Notes under the pieces: model-generated
Seen by the model: the letters and a program-made list of their open reading frames with translations, nothing else
What the model was told of the DNA's origin: nothing
Database searches by the model: none
Part shown: positions 24,979-33,132 of the stretch, one piece after another
Layout: every line of letters starts with the position of its first letter
Position numbering within the stretch: the stretch's first letter is position 1
Assembly: GCF_014876185.1 (NCBI RefSeq)
Contig: NZ_JADALJ010000001.1
Span: 4,526,964 to 4,590,963, forward strand
DNA length: 64,000 bases
Origin: Rufibacter sp. LB8
GTDB taxonomy: Bacteria; Bacteroidota; Bacteroidia; Cytophagales; Hymenobacteraceae
Direction: 5' to 3'
Made by a program: the position numbers and the translations under genes

Positions 24979-25371
24979 ACGTCACTGCTGTAAATACTGG
25001 CCCGCCCAAACGGGAACGCACAAAGGTACCAAATTAATGCGCATTGGCGTTGCCGTATGCCTACGCAGCCCTAAAACTTGGGTTTGTGCTCTTTTTCAAC
25101 AACCATTTAAAGGTTTTTGCAGTATCGTATGGCGAAAGAACGCGTAACCAGCCGCCCAGGTGCCAAGCCTAAGACCGGAAGCGCGGTTTTTACGTATGCA
25201 AGAAAATGACAAGTAATTCTGTCTTTAGAAACAAAATATCTGAAATTTTGAATATCATTGTACTTCTCTTGCGCGCGCGCAGTCTGTAGGCGGCCGGGAA
25301 GCAAACCCCACTGCCCATCTGCGTCTTTGCTTTTGGAAGAACACAACATTGCCTTATTTAAACTTTTACCT
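24979..25371. other. Divergent intergenic region engB / OmpA-family gene
   Basis: About 390 nt without a supported gene. A minus-strand -7-like CAAAGGTA lies at 25021-25028. A GCGCGCGCGC run at 25271-25280 is noticeable. No PAL copy and no clear plus-strand TAnnTTTG was found. Confidence 0.5.
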
Positions 25372-27312
25372 ATGGATCACTTAGACAAGCGGTTATTTAA
25401 ATCATTCCTATTTTTGTTAATGCTTTGCTTCATGGCCTCCACCGCCATGGCCCAGAGCACGCGCAAATTGGTGCGGAGTGGCGACAAGTTGTTCAACATG
25501 GCCAACTTCAGAACTGCGCTGCCCTACTATGAGCGCGCCCTGGAGCGCGATCCAGACAACGCCAAAGCCCTGTACCGGGCTGGTATCAGCTTGATTGCGT
25601 TTGACAAGGAGAAAGCCAGCGAGTACATCTACAAAGCCTATAAACTTAAACCGAAGGTAGAAGACGACATTCTCTACTGGCTGGGCCGCGTGGACCTGGT
25701 GAACTATGAGTTTGACCGCGCCATTCAGCATGGCACCAATTACCAGAAAGGCCTGGGCAAGCGTGACGTGGAAGGCAAAGAGCAGGCCGCGTTGTTAATT
25801 CAGCATGCCCGTAACGCCAAGAAAGAAGTAGCCAACCCCAAAGACGTGTTCGTGAAGAACCTGGGGCCAGTGATCAACACCGCTTTCTCTGAGCACAGCC
25901 CCGTGATCTCCAAAGATGACTCATACCTGTTGTTCACCTCCCGGGCGCAGAACGTGACCGGTGGCAAAGAAGCCGTAGACGGTGAGTACTATGAAGATAT
26001 CTTTGAATCCCGCCGTTTAGGTCCGGAAACCTGGGAAACGCCACGCTCCCTGAGCGGCCGTTTGAACGGTACCGGCCATGATGCCTCTATTCAGTTGTTT
26101 GACAATGACAACAAGTTATTGATGTACCGCCAGGACCAGAACGGTGACCTTTTTGTAGCCGACCGCTCAGGCGGGGACTGGTCTCCGCCAGTAAAGCTGA
26201 ACGCCAACATCAACACCCGTGACTTTGAAAGTGACGCCTTCATCACCGCAGACGGCAACACCATGTATTTCTCCACCAACAGCCGCTCTGAGAACGGTGA
26301 CCTGGATATCTACTATGCCAAGCGCCAGCCCAACGGCGAGTGGGGAGCGCCTAAGAACTTCGGGAACGGTGTGAACACGCAGTATGATGAAGACAGCCCG
26401 TATTTCACGCCAGATGGTTTGACCATGTATTTCAGCTCACGTGGCCACAGCACCATGGGCGGGTATGACATCTTCACCATAAAGTTTGACACCGTGGCCC
26501 GCCGCTGGAGCCGCCCTGTGAACGTAGGGTACCCCATCAACACCCCAGATGATGACACCTATTACCGCCTGAGCGCCGATGGCCGTTTGGCGTACCTTTC
26601 GTCTTACCGCATGGGTGGTTACGGCGAGAAGGACATCTACACCATCAACTACATCAAGAGCGCCATTGTGCGGGGCCATGTGTACAGCCTGCGTGACAGC
26701 ACCATTATACCTGGAGTTGAATTGGTGTTCACCGGAAAAGCCGGTAACAACACGCCGCTGGAATACAGAGACGTGACCAAACCAGACCTAGGCAATTACC
26801 AGGTGACCGTTTTATCTGCCAGACCTTACCAGGTGACCTTGAGCAAAGACGGGAAAAACCTGGCCACTGAGCAATTTGAGGTTCCGCTTTCCACCAATGA
26901 CACCACCGTGGTGGAGAAAGATTTCTACATTGACTTTGGCGGAACTACCGGCATTGGCGCACAGTCTTATGCGTTCAAGCGCATTTACTTTGACACAGAC
27001 AGGTACAACCTGCGGCCAGAGTCTATCTCAGAACTAGACAACCTGGTGAACGTGTTGAAAGCCAACCCAAGCCTGCGTATCTCTATTGACGGTCACTGTG
27101 ACGCACGTGCCTCAGATTCTTACAACATCTTGTTGGGTGAGAACAGAGCCATGGCCGCCTATAACTACCTGATCAAAGCCGGTATTCCTAGCAACCGCAT
27201 GATTACCGTAAGCTACGGTGAGCGCAGACCGGCTGCCCCAAATGACTCGCCGGAGAACATGCAGCTGAACCGCCGCACTGAGTTCAACGTGATCAGAGGC
27301 AACGAGCAATAA
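25372..27312 (+). CDS. OmpA-family lipo-/outer-membrane protein, PorE-like architecture
   Basis: Protein of 646 residues from the ATG at 25372; the frame upstream to 25258 is open but lacks a signal. Order: signal peptide (FLFLLMLCFMASTAMAQ), TPR-like helices (about 25-160), a WD40-like/PD40 propeller (about 180-430; repeated DxxxMYFSS and GxYDIF units), a carboxypeptidase-regulatory-like domain (VRGHVYSLRDSTIIPGVELV), and a C-terminal OmpA peptidoglycan-binding domain (YFDTDRYNLRPES, SIDGHCDARASDSYN, NRRTEF). This order matches PorE of the type IX secretion system. Many paralogues share it, so the T9SS role is probable, not certain. Confidence 0.85.
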   Translation: MDHLDKRLFKSFLFLLMLCFMASTAMAQSTRKLVRSGDKLFNMANFRTALPYYERALERDPDNAKALYRAGISLIAFDKEKASEYIYKAYKLKPKVEDDILYWLGRVDLVNYEFDRAIQHGTNYQKGLGKRDVEGKEQAALLIQHARNAKKEVANPKDVFVKNLGPVINTAFSEHSPVISKDDSYLLFTSRAQNVTGGKEAVDGEYYEDIFESRRLGPETWETPRSLSGRLNGTGHDASIQLFDNDNKLLMYRQDQNGDLFVADRSGGDWSPPVKLNANINTRDFESDAFITADGNTMYFSTNSRSENGDLDIYYAKRQPNGEWGAPKNFGNGVNTQYDEDSPYFTPDGLTMYFSSRGHSTMGGYDIFTIKFDTVARRWSRPVNVGYPINTPDDDTYYRLSADGRLAYLSSYRMGGYGEKDIYTINYIKSAIVRGHVYSLRDSTIIPGVELVFTGKAGNNTPLEYRDVTKPDLGNYQVTVLSARPYQVTLSKDGKNLATEQFEVPLSTNDTTVVEKDFYIDFGGTTGIGAQSYAFKRIYFDTDRYNLRPESISELDNLVNVLKANPSLRISIDGHCDARASDSYNILLGENRAMAAYNYLIKAGIPSNRMITVSYGERRPAAPNDSPENMQLNRRTEFNVIRGNEQ

Positions 27313-27316
27313 GCAA

Positions 27317-27358
27317 TTCCGTTTTCGGCTTCGTTTTCAGAAATGAGGCCAAAAACGC
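27317..27358. repeat. PAL copy 14
   Basis: TTCCGTTTTCGGCTTCGTTT ... AAATGAGGCCAAAAACG, 5 nt after the stop of the OmpA-family gene and directly before a terminator hairpin. Confidence 0.87.
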
Positions 27359-27362
27359 CAAG

Positions 27363-27404
27363 AACACGCAGCCCCGGCCAATTTTGGTCGGGGCTGCGTG
27401 TTTT
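27363..27404 (+). terminator. Terminator of the OmpA-family gene
   Basis: Stem AACACGCAGCCCCG / CGGGGCTGCGTGTT extended by GGCC/GGTC, ending in TTTT. Confidence 0.9.
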
Positions 27405-27427
27405 CATAGGGCTGGTTGTACAACATA

Positions 27428-27461
27428 TTGCAGGAAATATAGTTAAAGCATAGTAGCTTTG
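27428..27461 (+). promoter_or_regulatory. Promoter of the ubiE-porT-SDR operon
   Basis: TTG at 27428-27430, 23-nt spacer, TAGCTTTG at 27454-27461. Predicted start near 27468, 17 nt before the ubiE ATG. Confidence 0.62.
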
Positions 27462-27484
27462 CCCTTCATAACCAAGACCCGTAC

Positions 27485-28207
27485 ATGTCAGTAGTACCGT
27501 ATAAAGACCAGGACGAAGGAAAGAAAACCCAGGTGGCCAACATGTTCAACAGCATAGCCAAACGCTATGACTTCCTGAACCATTTCCTGAGCGCCGGCGT
27601 GGACATTTACTGGCGCAAGCGGGCGGTCAAACTGCTGGAGAAACACAACCCTCAGGTCATTCTGGACATTGCCACCGGTACGGGAGACTTCGCGCTGGAG
27701 ACCATGCGCCTGAAACCCCGGCAGATTGTGGGCATTGACATCTCTGAGGGCATGCTGGCCGTGGGCCGCGAGAAAATTCAGAAGAAAGGCCTGGAGAACG
27801 TCATTCAACTGTACTTAGGAGATTCTGAGAACATTCAGTACCCAGACAACCACTTTGACGCCATTACTGTGGCTTTTGGCGTGCGCAACTTTGAGAACCT
27901 GGAGAAAGGCCTTTCTGAGATGTTCAGGGTCTTGAAACCGGGTGGCAAGGCCGTGGTGCTGGAATTCTCCAAACCGCAGACGTTCCCCATGAAACAGGGG
28001 TATAATTTTTATTTCAAACACATATTGCCGGTTTTCGGGAAATTGATCTCCAAAGACAACGCCGCCTACACGTACCTGCCAGAATCTGTGCAGGCGTTTC
28101 CAGACGGTCCAGATTTTTTGGCGATTTTCAAGAAAGTAGGTTTTAAAAACACAGAATGGCACTCACTCACGTTTGGCATCAGCTCCATTTACACCGGTTT
28201 AAAATAA
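27485..28207 (+). CDS. ubiE: Demethylmenaquinone methyltransferase UbiE/MenG
   Basis: SAM-dependent C-methyltransferase (240 aa) for the last step of menaquinone synthesis. The family start [31 protein letters not shown] block is present (key NxIAxRYDxLNHxLS). SAM motif I is [12 protein letters not shown], then [10 protein letters not shown] and [13 protein letters not shown], with [17 protein letters not shown]. Bacteroidota normally use menaquinone, so MenG activity is expected. It overlaps the PorT-like gene by 52 nt. Confidence 0.95.
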   Translation: MSVVPYKDQDEGKKTQVANMFNSIAKRYDFLNHFLSAGVDIYWRKRAVKLLEKHNPQVILDIATGTGDFALETMRLKPRQIVGIDISEGMLAVGREKIQKKGLENVIQLYLGDSENIQYPDNHFDAITVAFGVRNFENLEKGLSEMFRVLKPGGKAVVLEFSKPQTFPMKQGYNFYFKHILPVFGKLISKDNAAYTYLPESVQAFPDGPDFLAIFKKVGFKNTEWHSLTFGISSIYTGLK

Positions 28208-28902
28208 TCGCTTTCCTGTGCGTGGCCTTGGCCCAGGCACCCCAGCAGGCGCAGGCCCAGAAGATTCTGGGCGAAAACCTGCCCGGCTATGAATACCGCA
28301 AGATTAGGTGGGGTTTCTCTCTGGGCATGAACGCGTCTTGGTACCAACTGCAGCATTCACAGACCTACGTAGACCAACTGGGCGCTGGCGGTTATTCTGT
28401 GAATGACAAAGTGGCCCCGGGCTTCAACGTGAACTTTATTGCCACCTACCGGCTTTCTCAGGATTTTCAGATACGCCTGCAGCCCGGCGTGGGCTATTAT
28501 GGCCGCACCGTGGAATACAAGGGCATGGTAGATGGCACCGGCGAGGACAAGACTGTTTTGCAGGAACTCAACACCTTTAACATAGAAGTGCCCTTGCTGG
28601 TGAAGTATGAATCGCTGCGGCGGAAAAATTCACAGATGTATTTTATTGCGGGCGTGAAACCGTCTGTAGTGGTGGGCGGCCAGAAAAAAGGCAACCCCGA
28701 GGTCTTGCAGGTGGGCACCGCTGATTTCACCATTGAGTATGGCGTGGGGCTGGACATGTTCTACCCGTTCTTCAAATTCTCCCCAGAACTGCGCTACGCC
28801 CGCGGCATCACCAATGTGCACAAGCCCTATGATTCTGTGTACAACAACAGCATCAAGAGCCTCACCACCAACACCATCACTTTGTACCTTAACTTTGAAT
28901 AA
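28156..28902 (+). CDS. porT: PorT/SprT-like outer-membrane barrel (T9SS-associated)
   Basis: Protein of 248 residues with an N-terminal hydrophobic export signal ([13 protein letters not shown] then QAQA) and an eight-strand-type barrel: [84 protein letters not shown]. The [11 protein letters not shown] segment and position directly after ubiE are typical of PorT genes in this phylum. PorT is required for type IX secretion and gliding. The ATG at 28156 lies inside ubiE; no later start keeps the signal sequence. Confidence 0.75.
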   Translation: MALTHVWHQLHLHRFKIIAFLCVALAQAPQQAQAQKILGENLPGYEYRKIRWGFSLGMNASWYQLQHSQTYVDQLGAGGYSVNDKVAPGFNVNFIATYRLSQDFQIRLQPGVGYYGRTVEYKGMVDGTGEDKTVLQELNTFNIEVPLLVKYESLRRKNSQMYFIAGVKPSVVVGGQKKGNPEVLQVGTADFTIEYGVGLDMFYPFFKFSPELRYARGITNVHKPYDSVYNNSIKSLTTNTITLYLNFE

Positions 28903-28909
28903 GCAGTCC

Positions 28910-29662
28910 ATGCCCAAGAAAATTGCATTAGTGACCGGAGCCTCTTCGGGCATTGGGCGGGCCGCCGCCGTGGCCCTGGCGCAACAGGGTTTCAAGATCA
29001 TTGCCGCCGGACGACGCACCGAGCGCCTGCAGGAACTGGTTGACCAGTTTGGCCCAGACCAAGTGCTGCCCCTGGCCTTTGACGTGCGTGACCACGCCGC
29101 CGTGCAAGCCGCCATTGCCAGCCTGCCCGCCGCTTGGAAAACCATTGACGTGCTCATCAACAACGCCGGCAACGCGCACGGCCTTTCACCCATTCAAACC
29201 GGAGATATAGCCGACTGGGACGCCATGCTGGACATTAACGTAAAAGGTTTGCTGTACGTGACCCGCGAGGTGCTGCCCGTGATGGTGGAGCGCAAAAGCG
29301 GCCACGTGATCAATATTGGGTCCATTGCCGGCAAAGAGGCCTACGCCAACGGCAACGTATACTGCGCCAGTAAATTTGCCATAGACGCGCTCTCCAAAGC
29401 CATGCGCATTGACCTGGTACACGAGGGTGTGAAAGTGTCTGAAATAAACCCCGGCGCCGTGGAGACTGAGTTTTCTGAGGTTCGTTTCAAAGGCGACACA
29501 GAGCGTGCCGCCAACGTGTACAAAGGCTTTGAGCCGCTACGGGCCGAAGACATAGCCGACCTTCTGGTGTTCATGGTCACCCGGCCCAAGCACGTGAACA
29601 TAGCCGAAGTCCTAATTCTCCCCGCCGCCCAAGCCTCGGCCACCATTATAAATAAGCAGTAA
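28910..29662 (+). CDS. Short-chain dehydrogenase/reductase (classical SDR)
   Basis: NAD(P)-dependent oxidoreductase of 250 residues, starting at the ATG at 28910, 7 nt after the PorT-like gene. Cofactor loop TGASSGIGRAAA (residues 9-20), NNAG at about residue 84, catalytic Ser in NIGSIAGK and YxxxK in YCASKFAID. The AAGRRTERL block after beta-2 (basic) suggests NADPH. Close to the YdfG/malonic-semialdehyde reductase group, which acts on 3-hydroxy acids; exact substrate is not readable. Confidence 0.92.
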   Translation: MPKKIALVTGASSGIGRAAAVALAQQGFKIIAAGRRTERLQELVDQFGPDQVLPLAFDVRDHAAVQAAIASLPAAWKTIDVLINNAGNAHGLSPIQTGDIADWDAMLDINVKGLLYVTREVLPVMVERKSGHVINIGSIAGKEAYANGNVYCASKFAIDALSKAMRIDLVHEGVKVSEINPGAVETEFSEVRFKGDTERAANVYKGFEPLRAEDIADLLVFMVTRPKHVNIAEVLILPAAQASATIINKQ

Positions 29663-29681
29663 GTCTAATAGAAATACCTGG

Positions 29682-29718
29682 AAATCCCGCTGGTGCTGTC
29701 ACGTGCCGCCGGGATTTT
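29682..29718 (+). terminator. Terminator of the SDR gene
   Basis: AAATCCCG ... CGGGATTTT hairpin with T-run, running directly into the PAL copy. The same module recurs at 30085. Confidence 0.75.
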
Positions 29719-29760
29719 CCGTTTTCGGGCTCATTTTCAGAAATGAGCCTGAAAACGGAA
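29717..29760. repeat. PAL copy 15
   Basis: TCCGTTTTCGGGCTCATTTT, loop CAG, AAATGAGCCTGAAAACGG: near-perfect. Follows the AAATCCCG terminator. Confidence 0.92.
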
Positions 29761-29877
29761 AACCCTACTTCAGTAAAAATTTCTACCGCATCCTTAGTCT
29801 ATCCACACTTCTTGGTCTTTCCCCTGACAGACCAAATCCTATTGTCTTATTTCTCCCAATAATTCGCGCGCATTTCG

Positions 29878-29906
29878 TCTCCCTTTGAAGGGGGTAGGGG
29901 GATGAT
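29878..29906. repeat. CCCCTTTGAAGGGG element
   Basis: TCTCCCTTTGAAGGGGGTAG followed by GGGGATGAT; same family as 13259 and 51408. Confidence 0.72.
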
Positions 29907-30060
29907 GACATCAGAAGATAACTTAATCAAGTCCTCTTCGGTAGATTCTTCGGTCGCTTCGCTCGCTCTCTTCGGCTCTCACCTCAAGAATGCTCAGGAT
30001 GACCTTTAAAATACTTTTCACTGCGCGCTTGCTCTCCAAAAGAAACCATTCCCAACTCTT
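29907..30060. other. Non-coding remainder of the SDR-VOC gap
   Basis: No supported gene. Contains a pyrimidine-rich stretch (GATTCTTCGGTCGCTTCGCT at 29944-29963) and CATTCTTGAGG/CTCAGGATGACC words (read on either strand) of the dispersed 'GTCATCCTGA' kind. Confidence 0.45.
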
Positions 30061-30084
30061 TTCAAATGAGGACGAAATACCTGA

Positions 30085-30122
30085 AAATCCCGCTCGTACT
30101 GTCAAGCGCTGGCGGGATTTTC
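30085..30122 (+). terminator. Second copy of the AAATCCCG terminator
   Basis: AAATCCCG ... CGGGATTTT; the surrounding 90 nt repeat 29671-29760, including the adjoining PAL copy. No gene ends just upstream, so it probably came by duplication. Confidence 0.6.
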
Positions 30123-30163
30123 TGTTTTCGGGCTCAATTTTGAAAACGAAGCCAAATCTGGGA
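30120..30163. repeat. PAL copy 16, partly decayed
   Basis: TTCTGTTTTCGGGCTCAATTT left arm intact; right arm AAACGAAGCCAAATCTGGG degenerate. 48 nt upstream of the VOC gene start. Confidence 0.75.
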
Positions 30164-30210
30164 AATCCTTCTGACGCCCTGCCTCGTTGTGAAAAAGAAA
30201 ACCGGCCGCC

Positions 30211-30606
30211 ATGGAATTCACGCAGATCAAAGAAACCTGCCTGTACGTGCAGGACCTAGCCAAAACCACTTCGTTTTACAATGGCACGCTGGGCTTGCCC
30301 GTGATAGGCGAGGCCCCAGACCGGTTTGTGTTTTTTAAAGCGGGCACCAGTGTGCTGTTGTGTTTCAACGCCCAGAAAACCAGGGAGAACAAAGAGTTGC
30401 CACCGCATTTTGGCCAGGGCCAGTTACACTTTGCGCTGGAGTGTAAAACCGAGGAATACGCCCGCTGGAAAGCAAAGCTCAGGCAGGCAAACGTACCCAT
30501 TGAGCACGAACAGACCTGGCCGCACCAACGCAAATCCTTTTATTTCAGAGACCCAGACCAGCATTTGGTGGAGATTGTGATGCCCGGCATTTGGGAGGGA
30601 ACCTAG
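30211..30606 (+). CDS. VOC-family (glyoxalase/bleomycin-resistance fold) protein
   Basis: Protein of 131 residues with two beta-alpha-beta-beta-beta halves. The first half is IKETCLYVQDLAKTTSFYNGTLGLPV, the second LHFALECKTEEYARWKAKL. The ending SFYFRDPDQHLVEIVMPG is the typical VOC metal-ligand segment (a glutamate in LVEI). These are metal-dependent enzymes or resistance proteins; the reaction cannot be told. Convergent with the next gene, with a PAL copy between the stops. Confidence 0.88.
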   Translation: MEFTQIKETCLYVQDLAKTTSFYNGTLGLPVIGEAPDRFVFFKAGTSVLLCFNAQKTRENKELPPHFGQGQLHFALECKTEEYARWKAKLRQANVPIEHEQTWPHQRKSFYFRDPDQHLVEIVMPGIWEGT

Positions 30607-30607
30607 T

Positions 30608-30650
30608 TTCCGTTTTCGGGCTCATTTATGGAAATTAGCCCGAAAACGGC
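30608..30650. repeat. PAL copy 17
   Basis: TTCCGTTTTCGGGCTCATTTA, then AAATTAGCCCGAAAACGG. It fills the 48-nt gap between two convergent stop codons (30606 and 30655). Confidence 0.92.
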
Positions 30651-30654
30651 CTGG

Positions 30655-31758
30655 CTAAAAGACAAAGTTGAACGAGGCGTTGTACATGATGCCGCGCAGG
30701 TTTCGGTTGAGGTCATGCAGGGGCAAGAAGTAACTCACCTTGTTGTCCAGCAATATGTGTTTGGTTTTGATCAGTTCCAGGCCCATGCTCAAGTTGGCGG
30801 TGGGCATGGCGCGGCTGTCTTCCTCGTCTTTTTGGGTGAGAATGGCCAGGCCCAGTTGGTAGCCGGTGTACAGGTTGAAAAACTTGCGCTTGCCCCGGCC
30901 GAAGTGCTTGGGGTAAAAATCCTGCCCAAACCCAAAGGCGAACATTTCACCGTACCGCGTGGAGTCGTTTTTCTCCGGCTCTGGGTTGGTGACGCCGGTA
31001 TTTACTTCCTTGAGCACGCCCACCGTGAAATAACTTTTGCCGCGCGTGAACATGTATTTAATGGCGTAGCTCTGATAAGTCTTGGCGCTGATGCCCGGTT
31101 TGGGATTCTCAATAAACAGAAAGCCGTATTCCACGCCCGGCATGTTCACGAAGGAAATCTTGCCAGAGGTGGTGGGCACGCTGATTTCGTCATGCAGTTT
31201 AATGGAGACCAGGGCCAGGCTATCGCGGTTGCCAATGGACCTGAGCTCACGGCGCAGGGTGCGGAGCGTGGCCTCTGTGCGCGCAATGCCTTTCTCCAGC
31301 GTGGCCAGGGCCTCTGGTGATTGGTTGGCCTTGCGCACTGCCGCCTGCAGGCTGTCCATGCGTATCTGCTCGTCTTCCAGGTCATAGGTGGTTCTGGCCA
31401 GCCGGGCAGATTTGTCCACGGTGGTCATGCTGTTAGATTCAAGCCAGCCCAGCAGCGTACTGAGCGAGTCCAGCTTGCCCAGATGTTCAGGGGCCACGGT
31501 GAAGTCTACTTCCAGGTACTCAGTGGTTTCCTCCTTCTTGTTGATCCTGACGGCATATTGCTTCAGAAACGAAGTGAGTAAGGCTTTAGACTCCGGAAAG
31601 CGCGCCGTGTACACCACCATTCGCTTTTGCGTGTCATAGAGGTCAGATTTTTCAGGGGAATTGTTTTGCCCGTTTCGGTAGGTTTGCCCTAACGCCAGAT
31701 GGCCTGCCACGGTGAGCCACAAACCCAGGGCGGCTAGTCCTTTGAACCAATTTTTCAT
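30655..31758 (-). CDS. Predicted outer-membrane barrel with DUF4349-like N-terminal region
   Basis: Protein of 367 residues. Signal peptide GLAALGLWLTVAGHLALGQ. Residues ~45-190 have an alpha/beta segment (MVVYTARFPESKALLTSFLKQ) and a coiled coil (around RTTYDLEDEQIRMDSLQAAV to LRTLRRELRSIGN), which resembles DUF4349. Residues ~195-367 look like a beta-barrel with alternating hydrophobic strands, ending MYNASFNFVF with a terminal Phe typical of outer-membrane proteins. DUF4349 is normally followed by a C-terminal TM helix; here a barrel-like half replaces it. Function unknown. Confidence 0.65.
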   Translation of the reverse strand: MKNWFKGLAALGLWLTVAGHLALGQTYRNGQNNSPEKSDLYDTQKRMVVYTARFPESKALLTSFLKQYAVRINKKEETTEYLEVDFTVAPEHLGKLDSLSTLLGWLESNSMTTVDKSARLARTTYDLEDEQIRMDSLQAAVRKANQSPEALATLEKGIARTEATLRTLRRELRSIGNRDSLALVSIKLHDEISVPTTSGKISFVNMPGVEYGFLFIENPKPGISAKTYQSYAIKYMFTRGKSYFTVGVLKEVNTGVTNPEPEKNDSTRYGEMFAFGFGQDFYPKHFGRGKRKFFNLYTGYQLGLAILTQKDEEDSRAMPTANLSMGLELIKTKHILLDNKVSYFLPLHDLNRNLRGIMYNASFNFVF

Positions 31759-31825
31759 GTCGCCAATATAAAGGTTTGGCAGCTAACTCCTAGGGTAAAA
31801 GAAGCCGGTACAAAGCGAGAGCCGA

Positions 31826-31873
31826 CTTCCTGTTTTCAGGCTCATTTCTGAAAATGAGCCTGAAAACGGAAGT
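31826..31873. repeat. PAL copy 18, covarying variant
   Basis: ACTTCCTGTTTTCAGGCTCA ... TGAGCCTGAAAACGGAAGT. Within the stem TTTTCAGG pairs with CCTGAAAA: the usual C-G pair has become A-T (two-sided change). It touches the hydrolase stop at 31874. Confidence 0.93.
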
Positions 31874-32521
31874 TTACAGCGTTTTCAGTTGGAGCAGGAT
31901 GTCTGCGTTCAGTTCATGCTTGCCGGTAAAGGTGAGGATGGACGGCTCCAGGCCGGCTTCGCGCACGCGGGTTAGTTGGGCCTGTACTTTTTCATCAGAG
32001 ACAAACTGGTCTTGCAGGCCGTAGACGTAAGTGATCTTGGCGTTGCCTAAGGCAGATTTGGCCTGCGCCATTTCCATGTCCTCTGGGAACACGCCAGCCC
32101 ACAAAATTAACTGCGCCACGGGCCACTGGGCCTGGGCCAGCCAACGGCAGACAGTGGCCGCGCCCTGGGAGAAACCCAGCACGTGCAGTTGGGCATTGGG
32201 CGCCAAGGCCATGGCTTGTTCCCGAACCAGGTTCAGGTACCGGATGTAGTCCTCAATCTCCAGCAGGCGTTCTTCCTTGGTCATCCAGGTGGCGCCCACG
32301 CGTCCGTTGAAGTCTTTCAGGTAGAACCTGGACAAAGCCTCCGGGGCAATGACTACGGTTTCAGGATCATGCAGTCCCTCAAAATGCCGGATGAAGTATT
32401 TGGCCAGCTGGCCATAGCCGTGGCAGACAATCCAGAGATGGCGCGTGTCTGAGGATAAATCGCCCCACTGGTGGAGGTGCGCCGTGCGCGGAACTTGCAG
32501 GGTGCGGTGCGTGGCGGCCAA
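31874..32521 (-). CDS. Alpha/beta hydrolase, phospholipase/carboxylesterase family
   Basis: Esterase of 215 residues. Oxyanion region WIVCHGYGQ, nucleophile elbow GFSQGAATVCRW (catalytic Ser), the acid region VYGLQDQFVSDE, and His in FTGKHELNADILLQL. The start appears to be TTG at 32521, one nucleotide after the stop codon (TAG) of the cytidine deaminase gene; no ATG or GTG keeps the first strand. This tight junction implies translational coupling in a two-gene operon. Substrate unknown. Confidence 0.85.
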   Translation of the reverse strand: MAATHRTLQVPRTAHLHQWGDLSSDTRHLWIVCHGYGQLAKYFIRHFEGLHDPETVVIAPEALSRFYLKDFNGRVGATWMTKEERLLEIEDYIRYLNLVREQAMALAPNAQLHVLGFSQGAATVCRWLAQAQWPVAQLILWAGVFPEDMEMAQAKSALGNAKITYVYGLQDQFVSDEKVQAQLTRVREAGLEPSILTFTGKHELNADILLQLKTL

Positions 32522-32522
32522 G

Positions 32523-33008
32523 CTACAGCTGGTCTTTGGTGAACATGAACGGCAACAGATCCTCCACTTGCTGTAATCGAATGATTTTTCCGCCTTCAGC
32601 CTGCATCAAGAGTTTCATGGGCTTTCCCTGGCGGTTCTGGTACTCGGCCAGTACCTGGCGGCAAGCACCGCAGGGGCAGGCGGGCAGGAAATGCGTTTCA
32701 TGTCTTCGCCGGACGGTCACGGCCAGCAGGTCCATGGTCTGGTCTGGAAAATTGGAACCCACGCCAAACAGCAAAGTCCTTTCGGCACAGAGCCCTGATG
32801 GGTAAGCCGCATTCTCCTGGTTGGTGCCCTGGTGCAGGCTTCCGTCTGAGAGCATTAAGGCCGCGCCCACCAGGTAGTTAGAATAAGGGGCGTAGGCGTT
32901 TTGGGTGGCTTGCTGAGCCAGGTGCATCACCTGTTGTTCTTGGTCAGTGAGGGCGGCTATGGAAGAAACCACCTCATAGGAGATGTTCAGTTGTACTTTC
33001 TCGGTCAT
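32523..33008 (-). CDS. cdd: Cytidine deaminase
   Basis: Zinc-dependent homotetramer-type cytidine deaminase (161 aa) converting (deoxy)cytidine to (deoxy)uridine. Zinc site: GLCAERTLLFG (Cys and catalytic Glu) and PCPCGACRQVL (two Cys). NYLVGAALMLSDG and NQENAAYPSG match the substrate loop. The frame extends to a GTG at 33026, but the promoter predicts a transcript start near 33036, so the ATG at 33008 is the better start. First gene of an operon with the hydrolase. Confidence 0.94.
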   Translation of the reverse strand: MTEKVQLNISYEVVSSIAALTDQEQQVMHLAQQATQNAYAPYSNYLVGAALMLSDGSLHQGTNQENAAYPSGLCAERTLLFGVGSNFPDQTMDLLAVTVRRRHETHFLPACPCGACRQVLAEYQNRQGKPMKLLMQAEGGKIIRLQQVEDLLPFMFTKDQL

Positions 33009-33042
33009 ATCATGCGGGTTCCGCACGGCAGCGTACGGGAGT

Positions 33043-33072
33043 CAAAGTTAATAAGTTAGCCTGAAATTGCAA
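33043..33072 (-). promoter_or_regulatory. Promoter of the cdd-hydrolase operon
   Basis: On the minus strand TTG (33070-33072), 19-nt spacer, TAACTTTG (33043-33050). It matches the Bacteroidota consensus. Confidence 0.65.
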
Positions 33073-33132
33073 GAATAGGTTGTCTCTGAGCCATATTTTG
33101 CCCATTTTGGGCGCTGCTTCTGTCATACCTCT

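Noticed and set aside
25258..25371. Earlier start for the OmpA-family protein
   Set aside because: The added residues precede and would disrupt the signal peptide that begins at 25372.
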